A stretch of DNA of 8,143 nt from an uncultured Clostridia bacterium (GCA_947630155.1 CANRGM010000047.1:1-8143); one strand, 5' to 3'; numbered from the stretch's first letter, positions 1 to 6,974 are shown. Notes: generated by a model not told the origin, from the letters alone. Numbers and translations: made by a program.

Positions 1-2
1 AA

Positions 3-410
3 TTAATTTTTATTAGATTTATTTTGTTTAGATTTCCTTTTAGCTGTTAATTTTTCTAGATTAGGATATACTGCCACAATTAAATCTTTTATTACTTCAA
101 GTTCTTCTTCATTACACCTATCAATAATATTTTTTAATATCTCTTTATTACTATAACTATCTTTTATATACACATCATTTTCCTCATAAAGCAAACTGTC
201 ACTAGGAACTTTTAACACTTTAGAAATTTGATGTAATGTATGAACACTACAACTATTATTACCTTTTTCCAACTCTGATACATAATTTTCAGAACGGTGA
301 ATCAAATCAGCAAATTTTTCTTTTGTTAATCCTATTGCTAATCGATTATACTTTGTTCTTTTTCCAAAACCTTCCCAGTCTTTATATTCATATCTATCTG
401 TCCTACTCAT
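3..410 (-). CDS. XRE-family helix-turn-helix transcriptional regulator
   Basis: This is a complete 135-aa cytoplasmic DNA-binding protein of the Cro/C1 (XRE) type, probably a repressor. Residues about 17-75 form the five-helix HTH domain: GLTKEKFADLIHRSENYVSELEKG carries the helix-turn-helix and its recognition helix, and the segment ending KVLKVPSDSLLYEE is the usual end of the fold. Residues 88-121 form a helical region (ILKNIIDRCNEEELEVIKDL), a C-terminal extension seen in many clostridial XRE proteins and possibly used for dimerisation. The tail is Lys/Asn-rich. The start has GGAGG 11 nt upstream (422-426), slightly long spacing. The target is unknown. An 8-bp inverted repeat just upstream suggests self-regulation, which is inference. 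It lies 186 bp downstream of a receiver-domain gene on the same strand, and a weak terminator separates them. The family call is firm; the regulon is unknown. Confidence 0.88.
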   Translation of the reverse strand: MSRTDRYEYKDWEGFGKRTKYNRLAIGLTKEKFADLIHRSENYVSELEKGNNSCSVHTLHQISKVLKVPSDSLLYEENDVYIKDSYSNKEILKNIIDRCNEEELEVIKDLIVAVYPNLEKLTAKRKSKQNKSNKN

Positions 411-426
411 TTATATTAATTCCTCC

Positions 427-463
427 AATACTAGCTACTTTAATTATTACTTTTACTAGTATT
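427..463 (-). promoter_or_regulatory. Inverted repeat before the XRE gene, possible operator or leader hairpin
   Basis: AATACTAG (427-434) and CTAGTATT (456-463) are perfect 8-bp inverted arms separated by 21 bp, directly upstream of the GGAGG ribosome binding site of the XRE gene. The arm centres are 29 bp apart, close to three helical turns, which would suit two repressor dimers on one DNA face. As RNA the arms could form a hairpin next to the ribosome binding site. A third CTAG core lies at 519-522. I found no convincing sigma-A promoter here: TTGATA (488-493) and GATAAT (462-467) are 20 bp apart, which is too long. AT-rich DNA makes chance repeats likely. Confidence 0.3.
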
Positions 464-537
464 ATCTCACGAATTATTTTAATTTATTATCAATTACCAT
501 TTATTTATATTATTTTTGCTAGTTGTATTATAAGACA

Positions 538-563
538 AATAAAAAACGAAAATTTGCTTCGTT
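538..563 (-). terminator. Weak intrinsic terminator after the receiver-domain gene
   Basis: In the minus-strand transcript a 6-bp stem AACGAA/TTCGTT with a 7-nt loop (545-563) is followed by TTTTTTATTT. It lies about 35 nt after the stop codon of the receiver gene. The stem is short, so termination may be incomplete and some readthrough into the XRE gene is possible. Confidence 0.45.
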
Positions 564-596
564 ACTTTCTATATCATTTCTGATTTTTATTAATCA

Positions 597-1061
597 TTAA
601 TTTTTTCTATATTTTTTTATTTTCTCTTTTAATCGGCTCCATATACTATTTATTATGTTTATGTTATCTTTTGGTTTTTCTATAAGTAGTTTTTCCGATA
701 GTATTTGCTGCTTTATCCTCCTCAATTCTTCTACTATTAAATTATAATCAGTAATTGGTTTTTTTATATATCCATCCATAATTTTAGGATTTATATATTC
801 ACCTGCAGTAATTACTAAAAATTTTGGAATACTACCTTTCTCTTTATACTTTTTTATTATCTCTAATCCGGATAAAGTATTATTTCTAACAATATCTGTA
901 ATAACAATTTCAGGTTTTAAATTATCAATCATGTATGTTTCTTCTTTATCTGAATAACAACTACCTAAAACTTCTATTTCTTCAACTCCTTCCATATAAT
1001 TTCTAATATAATCATTCATTTCTTTGTTGTCATCTGCAATTATTATTTTAATTGTTTCCAT
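597..1061 (-). CDS. Stand-alone response regulator receiver protein, Spo0A-like
   Basis: This 154-aa protein consists almost entirely of a CheY-like receiver domain (residues about 3-120). All phosphorylation-site residues are visible: the acidic pair D10-D11 in IIIADDN, the phospho-acceptor D56 in VITDIV, T85 in LVITAG, and K101 followed by proline in IKKPI. The start (IKIIIADDNKEMNDYIRNYMEG, then EIEVLGSCY) reads like the receiver of Spo0A. The Spo0A DNA-binding domain is absent: after residue 120 there is only a basic, probably helical tail of about 34 residues ending in a run of Lys and Arg. It therefore cannot act as a normal Spo0A. It could pass on phosphoryl groups or act by protein contact, which is inference. 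No histidine kinase lies in the window. The ribosome binding site is weak (GGTG, 7 nt before ATG). It has its own sigma-A promoter and follows a strong terminator, so it is probably transcribed alone. Confidence 0.85.
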   Translation of the reverse strand: METIKIIIADDNKEMNDYIRNYMEGVEEIEVLGSCYSDKEETYMIDNLKPEIVITDIVRNNTLSGLEIIKKYKEKGSIPKFLVITAGEYINPKIMDGYIKKPITDYNLIVEELRRIKQQILSEKLLIEKPKDNINIINSIWSRLKEKIKKYRKN

Positions 1062-1112
1062 ATCTATTCACCAATCCTTTACATATCCCTGATTTTTTAA
1101 ATTTATAGATTT

Positions 1113-1141
1113 ATTTTAACATAACATTTTATGACTGTAAA
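1113..1141 (-). promoter_or_regulatory. Sigma-A promoter of the receiver-domain gene
   Basis: On the minus strand, TTTACA (1136-1141) and TAAAAT (1113-1118) are separated by 17 bp, each one mismatch from the sigma-A consensus. The -10 box is about 50 nt upstream of the start codon at 1061. It lies just downstream of the strong terminator of the preceding gene, as expected for an independent unit. Confidence 0.65.
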
Positions 1142-1162
1142 TGATTTTATAAACAATATTAA

Positions 1163-1213
1163 ATATAAAAAACATTATATATAGTAATAGACTATATATA
1201 ATGTTTTTTATAT
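1163..1213 (-). terminator. Strong intrinsic terminator of the GH25-like unit
   Basis: A perfect 23-bp inverted repeat (1163-1185 and 1191-1213) with a 5-nt loop lies 12 nt after the stop codon of the GH25-like gene. In the minus-strand RNA the descending arm contains a run of six U, and the ascending arm holds the matching six A, so the hairpin has A/U tracts on both sides and is symmetrical. The stem is almost all A-T. Because of the symmetry it could also stop transcription from the other strand. Confidence 0.8.
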
Positions 1214-1225
1214 GTTAGCAAATTA

Positions 1226-3613
1226 TTATCTATCTTCTTTATCAATATTCCTATATGATAATGGTTCTATTTTAGATTTATTATTATTTATAGTTTCCTC
1301 TTGTTCATCATCTATAATTATTTCATCTACATGTTGTTCTTCTACTTCAAGTTCTCCATTCTCTGATTCATCTTTATCTGCACTAACTTTAGAAACAATA
1401 GTATACTTCTCACCTTTTTCCGCTTCTTGTATCTGTTCAAAATATGTTTTCTCATGTTTATACACTCCTGCTACCATTTCATCTACAGTTTTTTGGGTTG
1501 TTAAACTTAAATCTATCATTTTACCATTTAAAGCAGGAACATTTAAAAATGTTTGAACAGAATCTGATCTATCACATAAATATTGATCATATAATCCATA
1601 CTTTTCTTTATACTTTTCAAGATTTGTTATGGTATATTCGCTTATTTCAGGTATTTGTGTAATTTCAGAATATGTTTCATTACTATTTATTTTCCTTGAA
1701 GAATTATATATCATTGTATATCCTTCTTTACTTAATTCTTCCTCCATTTTAATTAAGTTTTTTGAGGTTATTTGACAAGTTTGAACTATAGCACTATAAA
1801 GCATAAATTGATTATGATAATCCGCTGCAAGATTATATCCCTCTTTTGGATCAATACCATTTATAGCCCAGTAGTCATCACTATGTACACCATTTCCTAA
1901 TAATCTTTGTTCATTTGCAACTTCATTATATCTTTCTTCATCTTTATCAACCTTTGATTGTACGTTTTCAAGATCAAACATAAAAGGTAATTTTTTCGAA
2001 TCTGTATATTCACTTCCTAAATCAGTTTTTACTTTATTCATTACATTATATACATATGCCATTTCTGCAGATGATCTATTTGGATCTGCACTTCCTTGAT
2101 AATAATAATATCCCCATGGTATTCCTCTTGCATTAACTTCTTTTATATATCTTTCGAATTCTTTTATAGAACCTAATTTGCCTGTAAAACCAACTTCTTC
2201 TCCATGTTGTTTAGATTTTTCTTTAATTTCTTGATATCCTGTATCCAATAATATTTTATCTCCTTTAGGAAGTGTATATTCTTCTGGATCATCTGTAAAA
2301 CTTACGATTTTAAATCCATTTGGTACACCAGGTGCTGCTTCTTCAATTTGACTAGTTGCACCAATTCTGAATACTACACCAGATAACAAATCTTTTTCAA
2401 TCAAATCATCCATAGTTTTTATAAAACCTTCGTAATTTTCAAAATGACCAAAATCCATAATATATGTTAATTTATTATTTCCCTCTTGTTTTACTTCTAT
2501 TAACTGATTTTCTACTTCTTCTTCTTTTTCAACAGATTGTACAGGTTCTTCTAAGCCTAAACTTACCGTATCCATATATCCAACATAATATCTATCTTTT
2601 CCTTCAATATAAACAGGACAAATTCCATTAGATATATTATCTGTATCTGCTTTTATTTTTTGTCCCTCATATACAGAGACTCTTGTTTGAGTACGATCCT
2701 TACTTGTTATTTCACCAGAAATTTTTTCAAATGTAAGTTCAGTATCATAGTCAGCCATTTGTTTTAATGCATAATCTGCAAGATATACATAATCTTCTTG
2801 ACCTTTAACTTGACATTTATGCCATACTTCTTTCATGTCTCCTTCTCCATATTCATCAGAAGATATTATTTTAACCTGTTCACCATTTACTGCTTGTCCC
2901 ACTATTATTGAGTCATTTAATTCTGCTACAACTGGATAGTCTCTTAAATAAGTAATTGAATTTATTACACCTATACATTTATCACTTGTTGTATCTTTTT
3001 TTAATGAATCTTTATCTACATATCCCATAAGATATTTATCGTTTTTATCTCTTATAATAGCTTGATATAAATTGCTATTTTGCTCATCAGGAGCTTCATC
3101 AAATACCCATACACGTGCATTTTGTATTGTTAATTCTTCTATATCATTTGTAGTATCATCTTCTTTTACAGTAAATGTAGTAGCTTCATCTGCTGAATAT
3201 GGATAATATTTATCTACATAAACACTTGGTATATATCCATTATTCTCGTTTTCACTTAATTCACACTCTACCCATGGTGTAGGTATATCATAAACTGCTT
3301 CATCTTCACTAACAGTCTTCCATTCATCATCAATTTTATTATAATAACCTACACTAGATGACTCAAACTCTACTAATTCTCCTACTTTCATTTTTTCTTT
3401 CTTGTTATTTACAGGTTCACTGTACATATTAGTATATGAAAGACTTACAAGATTATCGTATTCATCTTCCTTTTTGTTATCAAAATTTTTAATTGCTATA
3501 TTGGTTGTAGCCAATCCTATCCCCATGACACCAACACCCATCAATGCTCTCGCTCTTCTGTTATTTAAAATTTGTTTGATTTTTTCAAACGTTTTTCCAA
3601 CGTACTTTTTCAT
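1226..3613 (-). CDS. Membrane-anchored SH3-repeat protein with GH25-like (lysozyme-like) domain
   Basis: This 795-aa protein has a basic N-terminus (1-22) and one hydrophobic helix (about 23-42) with no clear signal-peptidase or lipobox site, so it is probably an N-in anchor with the rest outside. Four SH3-like modules seem to follow, at about 53-135, 158-205, 213-284 and 293-352; each ends in a similar strand (GYIPSVYV, GYVDKDSL, VYLADYAL, GYMDTVSL). An acidic linker leads to a GH25-type barrel at about 382-715: YIMDFGHF, then VVFRIGAT, GIPWGYYYY, LPFMFDLEN, GYTMIYNSS and KMIDLS match GH25 strands in order. D387, D547, E549 and D701 fall where GH25 catalytic acids are expected. GH25 enzymes are usually muramidases that cut peptidoglycan; activity here is inference because the domain is divergent and has an insert at about 551-600. 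The acidic tail (731-795) looks disordered. The AAGGAGG ribosome binding site lies inside the upstream small gene. It may bind or remodel the cell wall. Confidence 0.75.
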   Translation of the reverse strand: MKKYVGKTFEKIKQILNNRRARALMGVGVMGIGLATTNIAIKNFDNKKEDEYDNLVSLSYTNMYSEPVNNKKEKMKVGELVEFESSSVGYYNKIDDEWKTVSEDEAVYDIPTPWVECELSENENNGYIPSVYVDKYYPYSADEATTFTVKEDDTTNDIEELTIQNARVWVFDEAPDEQNSNLYQAIIRDKNDKYLMGYVDKDSLKKDTTSDKCIGVINSITYLRDYPVVAELNDSIIVGQAVNGEQVKIISSDEYGEGDMKEVWHKCQVKGQEDYVYLADYALKQMADYDTELTFEKISGEITSKDRTQTRVSVYEGQKIKADTDNISNGICPVYIEGKDRYYVGYMDTVSLGLEEPVQSVEKEEEVENQLIEVKQEGNNKLTYIMDFGHFENYEGFIKTMDDLIEKDLLSGVVFRIGATSQIEEAAPGVPNGFKIVSFTDDPEEYTLPKGDKILLDTGYQEIKEKSKQHGEEVGFTGKLGSIKEFERYIKEVNARGIPWGYYYYQGSADPNRSSAEMAYVYNVMNKVKTDLGSEYTDSKKLPFMFDLENVQSKVDKDEERYNEVANEQRLLGNGVHSDDYWAINGIDPKEGYNLAADYHNQFMLYSAIVQTCQITSKNLIKMEEELSKEGYTMIYNSSRKINSNETYSEITQIPEISEYTITNLEKYKEKYGLYDQYLCDRSDSVQTFLNVPALNGKMIDLSLTTQKTVDEMVAGVYKHEKTYFEQIQEAEKGEKYTIVSKVSADKDESENGELEVEEQHVDEIIIDDEQEETINNNKSKIEPLSYRNIDKEDR

Positions 3614-3616
3614 AAA

Positions 3617-3751
3617 TTATTCCTCCTTTTTTTTCATTTTTTTCACTAGTGCATTATATTTTTGTAATAATTCTTTTGCTTTTCTCAATTTAATGTTTAA
3701 TTCGATGTTATCATTTAACAATTTTAAATTTTCTTTTTGTAACTTGGTCAT
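3617..3751 (-). CDS. Small basic coiled-coil protein, coupled to the GH25-like gene
   Basis: This is a 44-aa protein of unknown function. It has a continuous heptad pattern: M1, N8, N15, L22, L29 and V36 on one position and L4, L11, L18, A25, Y32 and M39 on the other, so it is probably one alpha-helix forming a coiled coil. It has 13 Lys/Arg against 6 Asp/Glu and no membrane segment. Evidence that it is real: an AAAGGAG ribosome binding site 9 nt before the ATG at 3751, a near-consensus promoter just upstream, and a stop codon 3 nt before the next gene. Its last codons (AAG GAG GAA) make up the ribosome binding site of that gene, so translating it could control access to the downstream start. 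An in-frame ATG at 3760 touches the ribosome binding site and is an unlikely start. It could instead be mainly a leader peptide for the large gene. I recognise no family. Confidence 0.65.
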   Translation of the reverse strand: MTKLQKENLKLLNDNIELNIKLRKAKELLQKYNALVKKMKKKEE

Positions 3752-3785
3752 TATAACCATCTCCTTTGGATAAAACCTCTATTCT

Positions 3786-3814
3786 ATTATAACATTTTGT
3801 AGGTTTTATGTCAA
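3786..3814 (-). promoter_or_regulatory. Near-perfect sigma-A promoter of the coiled-coil/GH25-like unit
   Basis: On the minus strand TTGACA (3809-3814) and TATAAT (3786-3791) match the consensus exactly, with the ideal 17-bp spacer. Transcription should start near 3779, giving a leader of about 28 nt before the start codon at 3751. The -35 box is one arm of a palindrome, so this strong promoter may be repressed under some conditions. Confidence 0.85.
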
Positions 3815-3821
3815 ATTGACA
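3809..3821. promoter_or_regulatory. Palindrome TGTCAAATTGACA over the -35 box, possible operator
   Basis: TGTCAA and TTGACA are perfect 6-bp inverted arms around a single central A. One arm is the -35 box of the promoter for the coiled-coil/GH25-like unit. A bound dimer would block RNA polymerase. The motif does not match the LexA, Rex, CodY, CtsR, TnrA or CcpA sites that I know. It could also be a chance result of a consensus -35 box in AT-rich DNA. Confidence 0.35.
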
Positions 3822-3901
3822 TCCAATATTTGTTCGTTTCAACTCTAAATCAAATTATTTTTTAATTACATACGACATGATTTTATATGAAATTTATCAT
3901 C

Positions 3902-3941
3902 AAAAAAGAAATTTAGAGAAGCCTCTAAATTTCTTTTTTTT
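3902..3941 (-). terminator. Intrinsic terminator of valS
   Basis: A perfect 17-bp stem (3902-3918 and 3923-3939) with a 4-nt loop begins 1-2 nt after the valS stop codon. The minus-strand transcript ends in a six-U run formed by the distal arm. The matching A/T tracts on both sides mean it could also act on plus-strand transcripts. It separates valS from the promoter of the next unit. Confidence 0.88.
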
Positions 3942-3942
3942 C

Positions 3943-6576
3943 TTAATCTATGCTATTCAATCTTTGTATAATATTTCTTAACATTTCCTCATACTTAACT
4001 AGTTTTTCCTTTTCTTCATTAATTTTACTTTCTGGAGCTTTAGCTACAAATCCAGGATTTGAAAGCATTTTCTTGGCTCTTTCCACTTCACTTTCTAATT
4101 TAACTTTTTCTGACTCTAGTCTTTCTTTTTCAGCAGCTAAATCAACTAAATCTTCAAAAGGAATATATAATTCTAAATCCTGTTGCATTACTGAAATTGC
4201 ATTATCAGGTATATTATTTTTATCTGATTGAACTATAATTTCACTTCCAAAACCTAACTTTAATAAAAACATCTCACTTTGCTTTACCAATTCCATATAT
4301 TTCTCTGTTACAAATATAAGTTTTGACTTTTTTGAAGGATGAACATTCATGTTATTTCTAATATTTCTTATTTCACCTATTATAGATTTTAATAATTCTA
4401 TTTCATTTTCTTCTTCTTTAAAATCAAATTCTTCTTTATATTGTGGCCACTTTGATGTCATTATTGTTTCATCATTATTATATAATTTAGTATATATTTC
4501 TTCTGTTACAAATGGCATTATTGGATGTAACATTTTTAGACTATATTCTAAAACTGTATTTAAAGTAAATTGAGCCTCTTTGCGTGTAGTACATTCTTTA
4601 TCATATAAACGAGGTTTTACAAGTTCTATATACCAATCACAAAATTCGTTCCAAATAAAATCATATATTTTTTGAGTTGCAACACCTAAGTCATAATTGT
4701 CTATATTTACAGCTATCTCTTTTGCAAGTCTATTTACCTTTGATAATATCCACTTATCTTCCTTACATAATTTAGATAAATCATATTTTTCATCATAATC
4801 TTCTAAATTCATTAAAACAAATTTTGAAGCATTCCATAGTTTATTAGCAAAGTTAGCACCTTGTTCTACTTTAGTAGGAATATATCTTATATCATTTCCA
4901 AATGATATTCCAAGAATTAGTGAAAATCTTAATGCATCTGCTCCATATTCTGCTATAACATCTAATGGATCTACACCATTTCCTAATGTTTTACTCATTT
5001 TTCTACCTTGGTCATCTCTAACCATACCATGTATTATAATATCAGAAAATGGCTTTTTACCCAAATACTCTAAGCCAGAAAAAATCATTCTTGAAATCCA
5101 TAATGAAATAATTTCATATCCTGTAACTATAGTACTTGTTGGATAAAATGTTTTTAAATCTTCTGTTTCTTCTGGCCAACCAAGTGTTGAAAATGGCCAT
5201 AAAGCTGAACTAAACCATGTATCTAATGTGTCTGGATCTTGAACTAATTTTGTATGTCCACATTTTACACATTTTTCTGGCATTGTTCTTGAAACATGTA
5301 TTTCTCCACAATTTTCACAATAATATGCAGGTATTCTATGACCCCAATATAATTGCCTTGAAATACACCAGTCTTGTAAATTTTCCATCCAATTGAAATA
5401 TGTTTTATCATATTTATTTGGAATAAATCTAATATCTCCACTTTTTACAGCTTCAATAGCTGGTTTTGCAAGTTCTTCCATTTTTACAAACCATTGATCT
5501 GAAATTGTTGGTTCTATAGTTGTTTTACATCTTTCACATTTTGCTACATTATGAGTATAATCTTCTACTTTAACTAAAAATCCTTGTTCTTCTAGCATTT
5601 TTACAATTACTGGTCTAGCTTCATATGCATTCATTCCAGCAACTTCTGGAATTAAATCATTCATTATTAAATTACTATCAAATACTTCTACAAATTCTAG
5701 ATTATTCTTTAAGCCAGCTTGATAATCATTTGGATCATGGCAAGGAGTTAATTTAACACAACCTGTTCCAAACTCCATCTCAACAAATGGATCTGCTATA
5801 ATTGGAATTTCTTTGTTCATAATAGGTAAAATACATTTTTTTCCTATTAAATGTTTAAATCTGTCATCTTTAGGATTTACAGCAACACCAGTATCTCCTA
5901 ACATTGTTTCAGGTCTTGTTGTTGCTACAACTAAATACTCTCCTTGTGAATCTTTTATTGGATATTTTATGTACCATATATGTGAAGCTTCTTCTTTATA
6001 TTCTACTTCAGCATCTGAAATTGATGTTTTACAATTTGGACACCAATTTATCATCCTCTTTCCTTTATATATATACCCTTTTTCATATAGTCTAAAAAAT
6101 ACCTCTTCAACTGCATTAGAAAGCCCTTCATCTAATGTAAATCTACTTCTTGACCAATCACAAGAACATCCCATTCTGCGTTGTTGTTTTTGGATTGTAC
6201 CTCCATACAATCTGGTCCACTCCCATGCCTTCGCTAAAAATTCATCTCGAGTTAAATCCGATTTCTTTATCCCCTGTTCACGCAAACTTTGAACAACTTT
6301 CATCTCTGTAGAAATTGCAGAATGGTCTGTACCTGGAAGCCACAAAGTATTAAAGCCTTGCATTCTTTTGTATCTGATTAAGAAATCTTGAATAGATGCA
6401 TCAAGAGCATGCCCCATATGCAATTTTCCAGTAACATTTGGAGGTGGCATCATAATGCAATAGCTTTCAGCATTCTTATCCATACTAGGTTTAAAATAAC
6501 CATTTTTCTCCCATTTTTCATACAATCTTTCTTCAAATTCACTTGGATTGTACTTATCATTTAGCTTGTGTTCCAT
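3943..6576 (-). CDS. valS: Valyl-tRNA synthetase (EC 6.1.1.9)
   Basis: This cytoplasmic class I synthetase joins valine to tRNA-Val. With residues numbered from the further upstream ATG at 6582 (879 aa), the HIGH motif is HMGH at 55-58 after PPPNVTGKL, and the KMSKS motif is KMSKT at 528-532. The CP1 editing domain, which removes mischarged threonine, shows TTRPETMLGDTGVAV at 221-235. Zinc-type cysteine pairs are at 181/184, 349/352, 422/425 and 438/441. The anticodon-binding domain follows (about 610-760), and a C-terminal coiled coil (about 812-875) is typical of ValS. The length is normal for Firmicutes. I chose the ATG at 6576 (877 aa) because the GGGGG ribosome binding site (6584-6588) is 7 nt before it but only 1 nt before the ATG at 6582. 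A valine T-box leader precedes it and a strong terminator follows, so it is a single-gene unit controlled by uncharged tRNA-Val. Confidence 0.97.
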   Translation of the reverse strand: MEHKLNDKYNPSEFEERLYEKWEKNGYFKPSMDKNAESYCIMMPPPNVTGKLHMGHALDASIQDFLIRYKRMQGFNTLWLPGTDHSAISTEMKVVQSLREQGIKKSDLTRDEFLAKAWEWTRLYGGTIQKQQRRMGCSCDWSRSRFTLDEGLSNAVEEVFFRLYEKGYIYKGKRMINWCPNCKTSISDAEVEYKEEASHIWYIKYPIKDSQGEYLVVATTRPETMLGDTGVAVNPKDDRFKHLIGKKCILPIMNKEIPIIADPFVEMEFGTGCVKLTPCHDPNDYQAGLKNNLEFVEVFDSNLIMNDLIPEVAGMNAYEARPVIVKMLEEQGFLVKVEDYTHNVAKCERCKTTIEPTISDQWFVKMEELAKPAIEAVKSGDIRFIPNKYDKTYFNWMENLQDWCISRQLYWGHRIPAYYCENCGEIHVSRTMPEKCVKCGHTKLVQDPDTLDTWFSSALWPFSTLGWPEETEDLKTFYPTSTIVTGYEIISLWISRMIFSGLEYLGKKPFSDIIIHGMVRDDQGRKMSKTLGNGVDPLDVIAEYGADALRFSLILGISFGNDIRYIPTKVEQGANFANKLWNASKFVLMNLEDYDEKYDLSKLCKEDKWILSKVNRLAKEIAVNIDNYDLGVATQKIYDFIWNEFCDWYIELVKPRLYDKECTTRKEAQFTLNTVLEYSLKMLHPIMPFVTEEIYTKLYNNDETIMTSKWPQYKEEFDFKEEENEIELLKSIIGEIRNIRNNMNVHPSKKSKLIFVTEKYMELVKQSEMFLLKLGFGSEIIVQSDKNNIPDNAISVMQQDLELYIPFEDLVDLAAEKERLESEKVKLESEVERAKKMLSNPGFVAKAPESKINEEKEKLVKYEEMLRNIIQRLNSID

Positions 6577-6655
6577 AAACATTCCCCCTTTTTATTTTAC
6601 CTTTAAGATAATTTTAAATATATCTTTAAAATTTCTTTTAATATTAATAATTTTG

Positions 6656-6926
6656 TAAAAACAAAAAACTTCACCCCTCAACATAAGGGCGAAGTTCAAT
6701 TCACGTTACCACCTTAATTATTATGTACTATCTATAAATATACATAACATCTCAATTAGCCTTTAACGCTGCTTAAGCGAATACCTTTACTCTCCTAATA
6801 ATATACAAGATTTCAAAATACCAACTCCAAAGCTACCTTCAGTATAACTTGTTATAAGAAGCTTTCAGCTAATAACTTCTATTCTCTAAATAACTTATCA
6901 TACCTACTCCTCTTTTTCCTCGTTTT
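6656..6926 (-). promoter_or_regulatory. Valine T-box riboswitch leader of valS
   Basis: This 416-bp gene-free stretch (6577-6992) mostly holds a T-box leader, which reads tRNA-Val charging and controls termination before valS. The conserved T-box AAGGTGGTAACGTGAA lies at 6700-6715; its TGGT (6708-6711) can pair with the ACCA end of uncharged tRNA-Val, which has discriminator A. Upstream in the transcript, the stem I segment reads GAAG-GTA-GCTTTGGAG, so the specifier is GTA (6834-6836), a valine codon; it matches the GAA-N-specifier layout of known T-boxes. A nested hairpin (GTTAT...ATAAC around AGCT-GAA-AGCT) marks distal stem I. A terminator follows the T-box. The leader start is approximate. 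Positions 6577-6655 hold only the ribosome binding site and AT-rich spacer. Confidence 0.92.
6657..6696 (-). terminator. Regulated terminator of the valine T-box
   Basis: In the minus-strand RNA, a 12-bp stem (6685-6696 with 6667-6678, including G-T pairs) and a 6-nt loop are followed by TTTTTTGTTTTT. The GC-rich part pairs CGCCC with GGGGTG. It lies directly after the T-box sequence. When uncharged tRNA-Val binds, the competing antiterminator should form and allow readthrough into valS. Confidence 0.88.
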
Positions 6927-6932
6927 TACTAT

Positions 6933-6960
6933 GCTATAATATTAACATAATTTAATTCAA
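6933..6960 (-). promoter_or_regulatory. Likely promoter of the T-box-valS transcript
   Basis: On the minus strand TTGAAT (6955-6960) and TATAGC (6933-6938) are 16 bp apart. An overlapping TATTAT (6936-6941) is a better -10 but has no well-placed -35. Either choice starts the RNA near 6926-6929, just before the stem I region, which fits the leader. The exact boxes are uncertain. Confidence 0.4.
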
Positions 6961-6974
6961 GTTTCAATAGTATT

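Noticed and set aside
462..493. TTGATA and GATAAT as a promoter for the XRE gene
   Set aside because: The 20-bp spacer is too long for sigma-A, and many similar pairs occur by chance in this AT-rich stretch.
236..583. Open frame of 115 codons on the plus strand with hydrophobic content
   Set aside because: It is antisense to the XRE gene for half its length, has no ribosome binding site, and its Ile/Leu/Tyr-rich content is what AT-rich reverse-strand DNA gives.
3..3751. A single regulatory system made of the XRE regulator, the receiver protein and the GH25-like unit
   Set aside because: The genes are separated by terminators and have separate promoters or leaders. Shared strand and closeness alone do not support a joint function.
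3402..3773. Plus-strand open frame of 123 codons
   Set aside because: It is antisense to the GH25-like gene start, the coupled small gene and their leader, all of which have proper starts and ribosome binding sites.
3822..3840. CGAACAAATATTGG on the minus strand as a LexA (SOS) box
   Set aside because: Only the CGAAC half matches the Gram-positive CGAAC-N4-GTTCG site; the second half is missing.
5813..6292. Open frame of 159 codons on the plus strand
   Set aside because: It lies wholly antisense to valS, whose protein is fully conserved through this stretch. The other plus-strand frames within valS and the GH25-like gene are rejected for the same reason.
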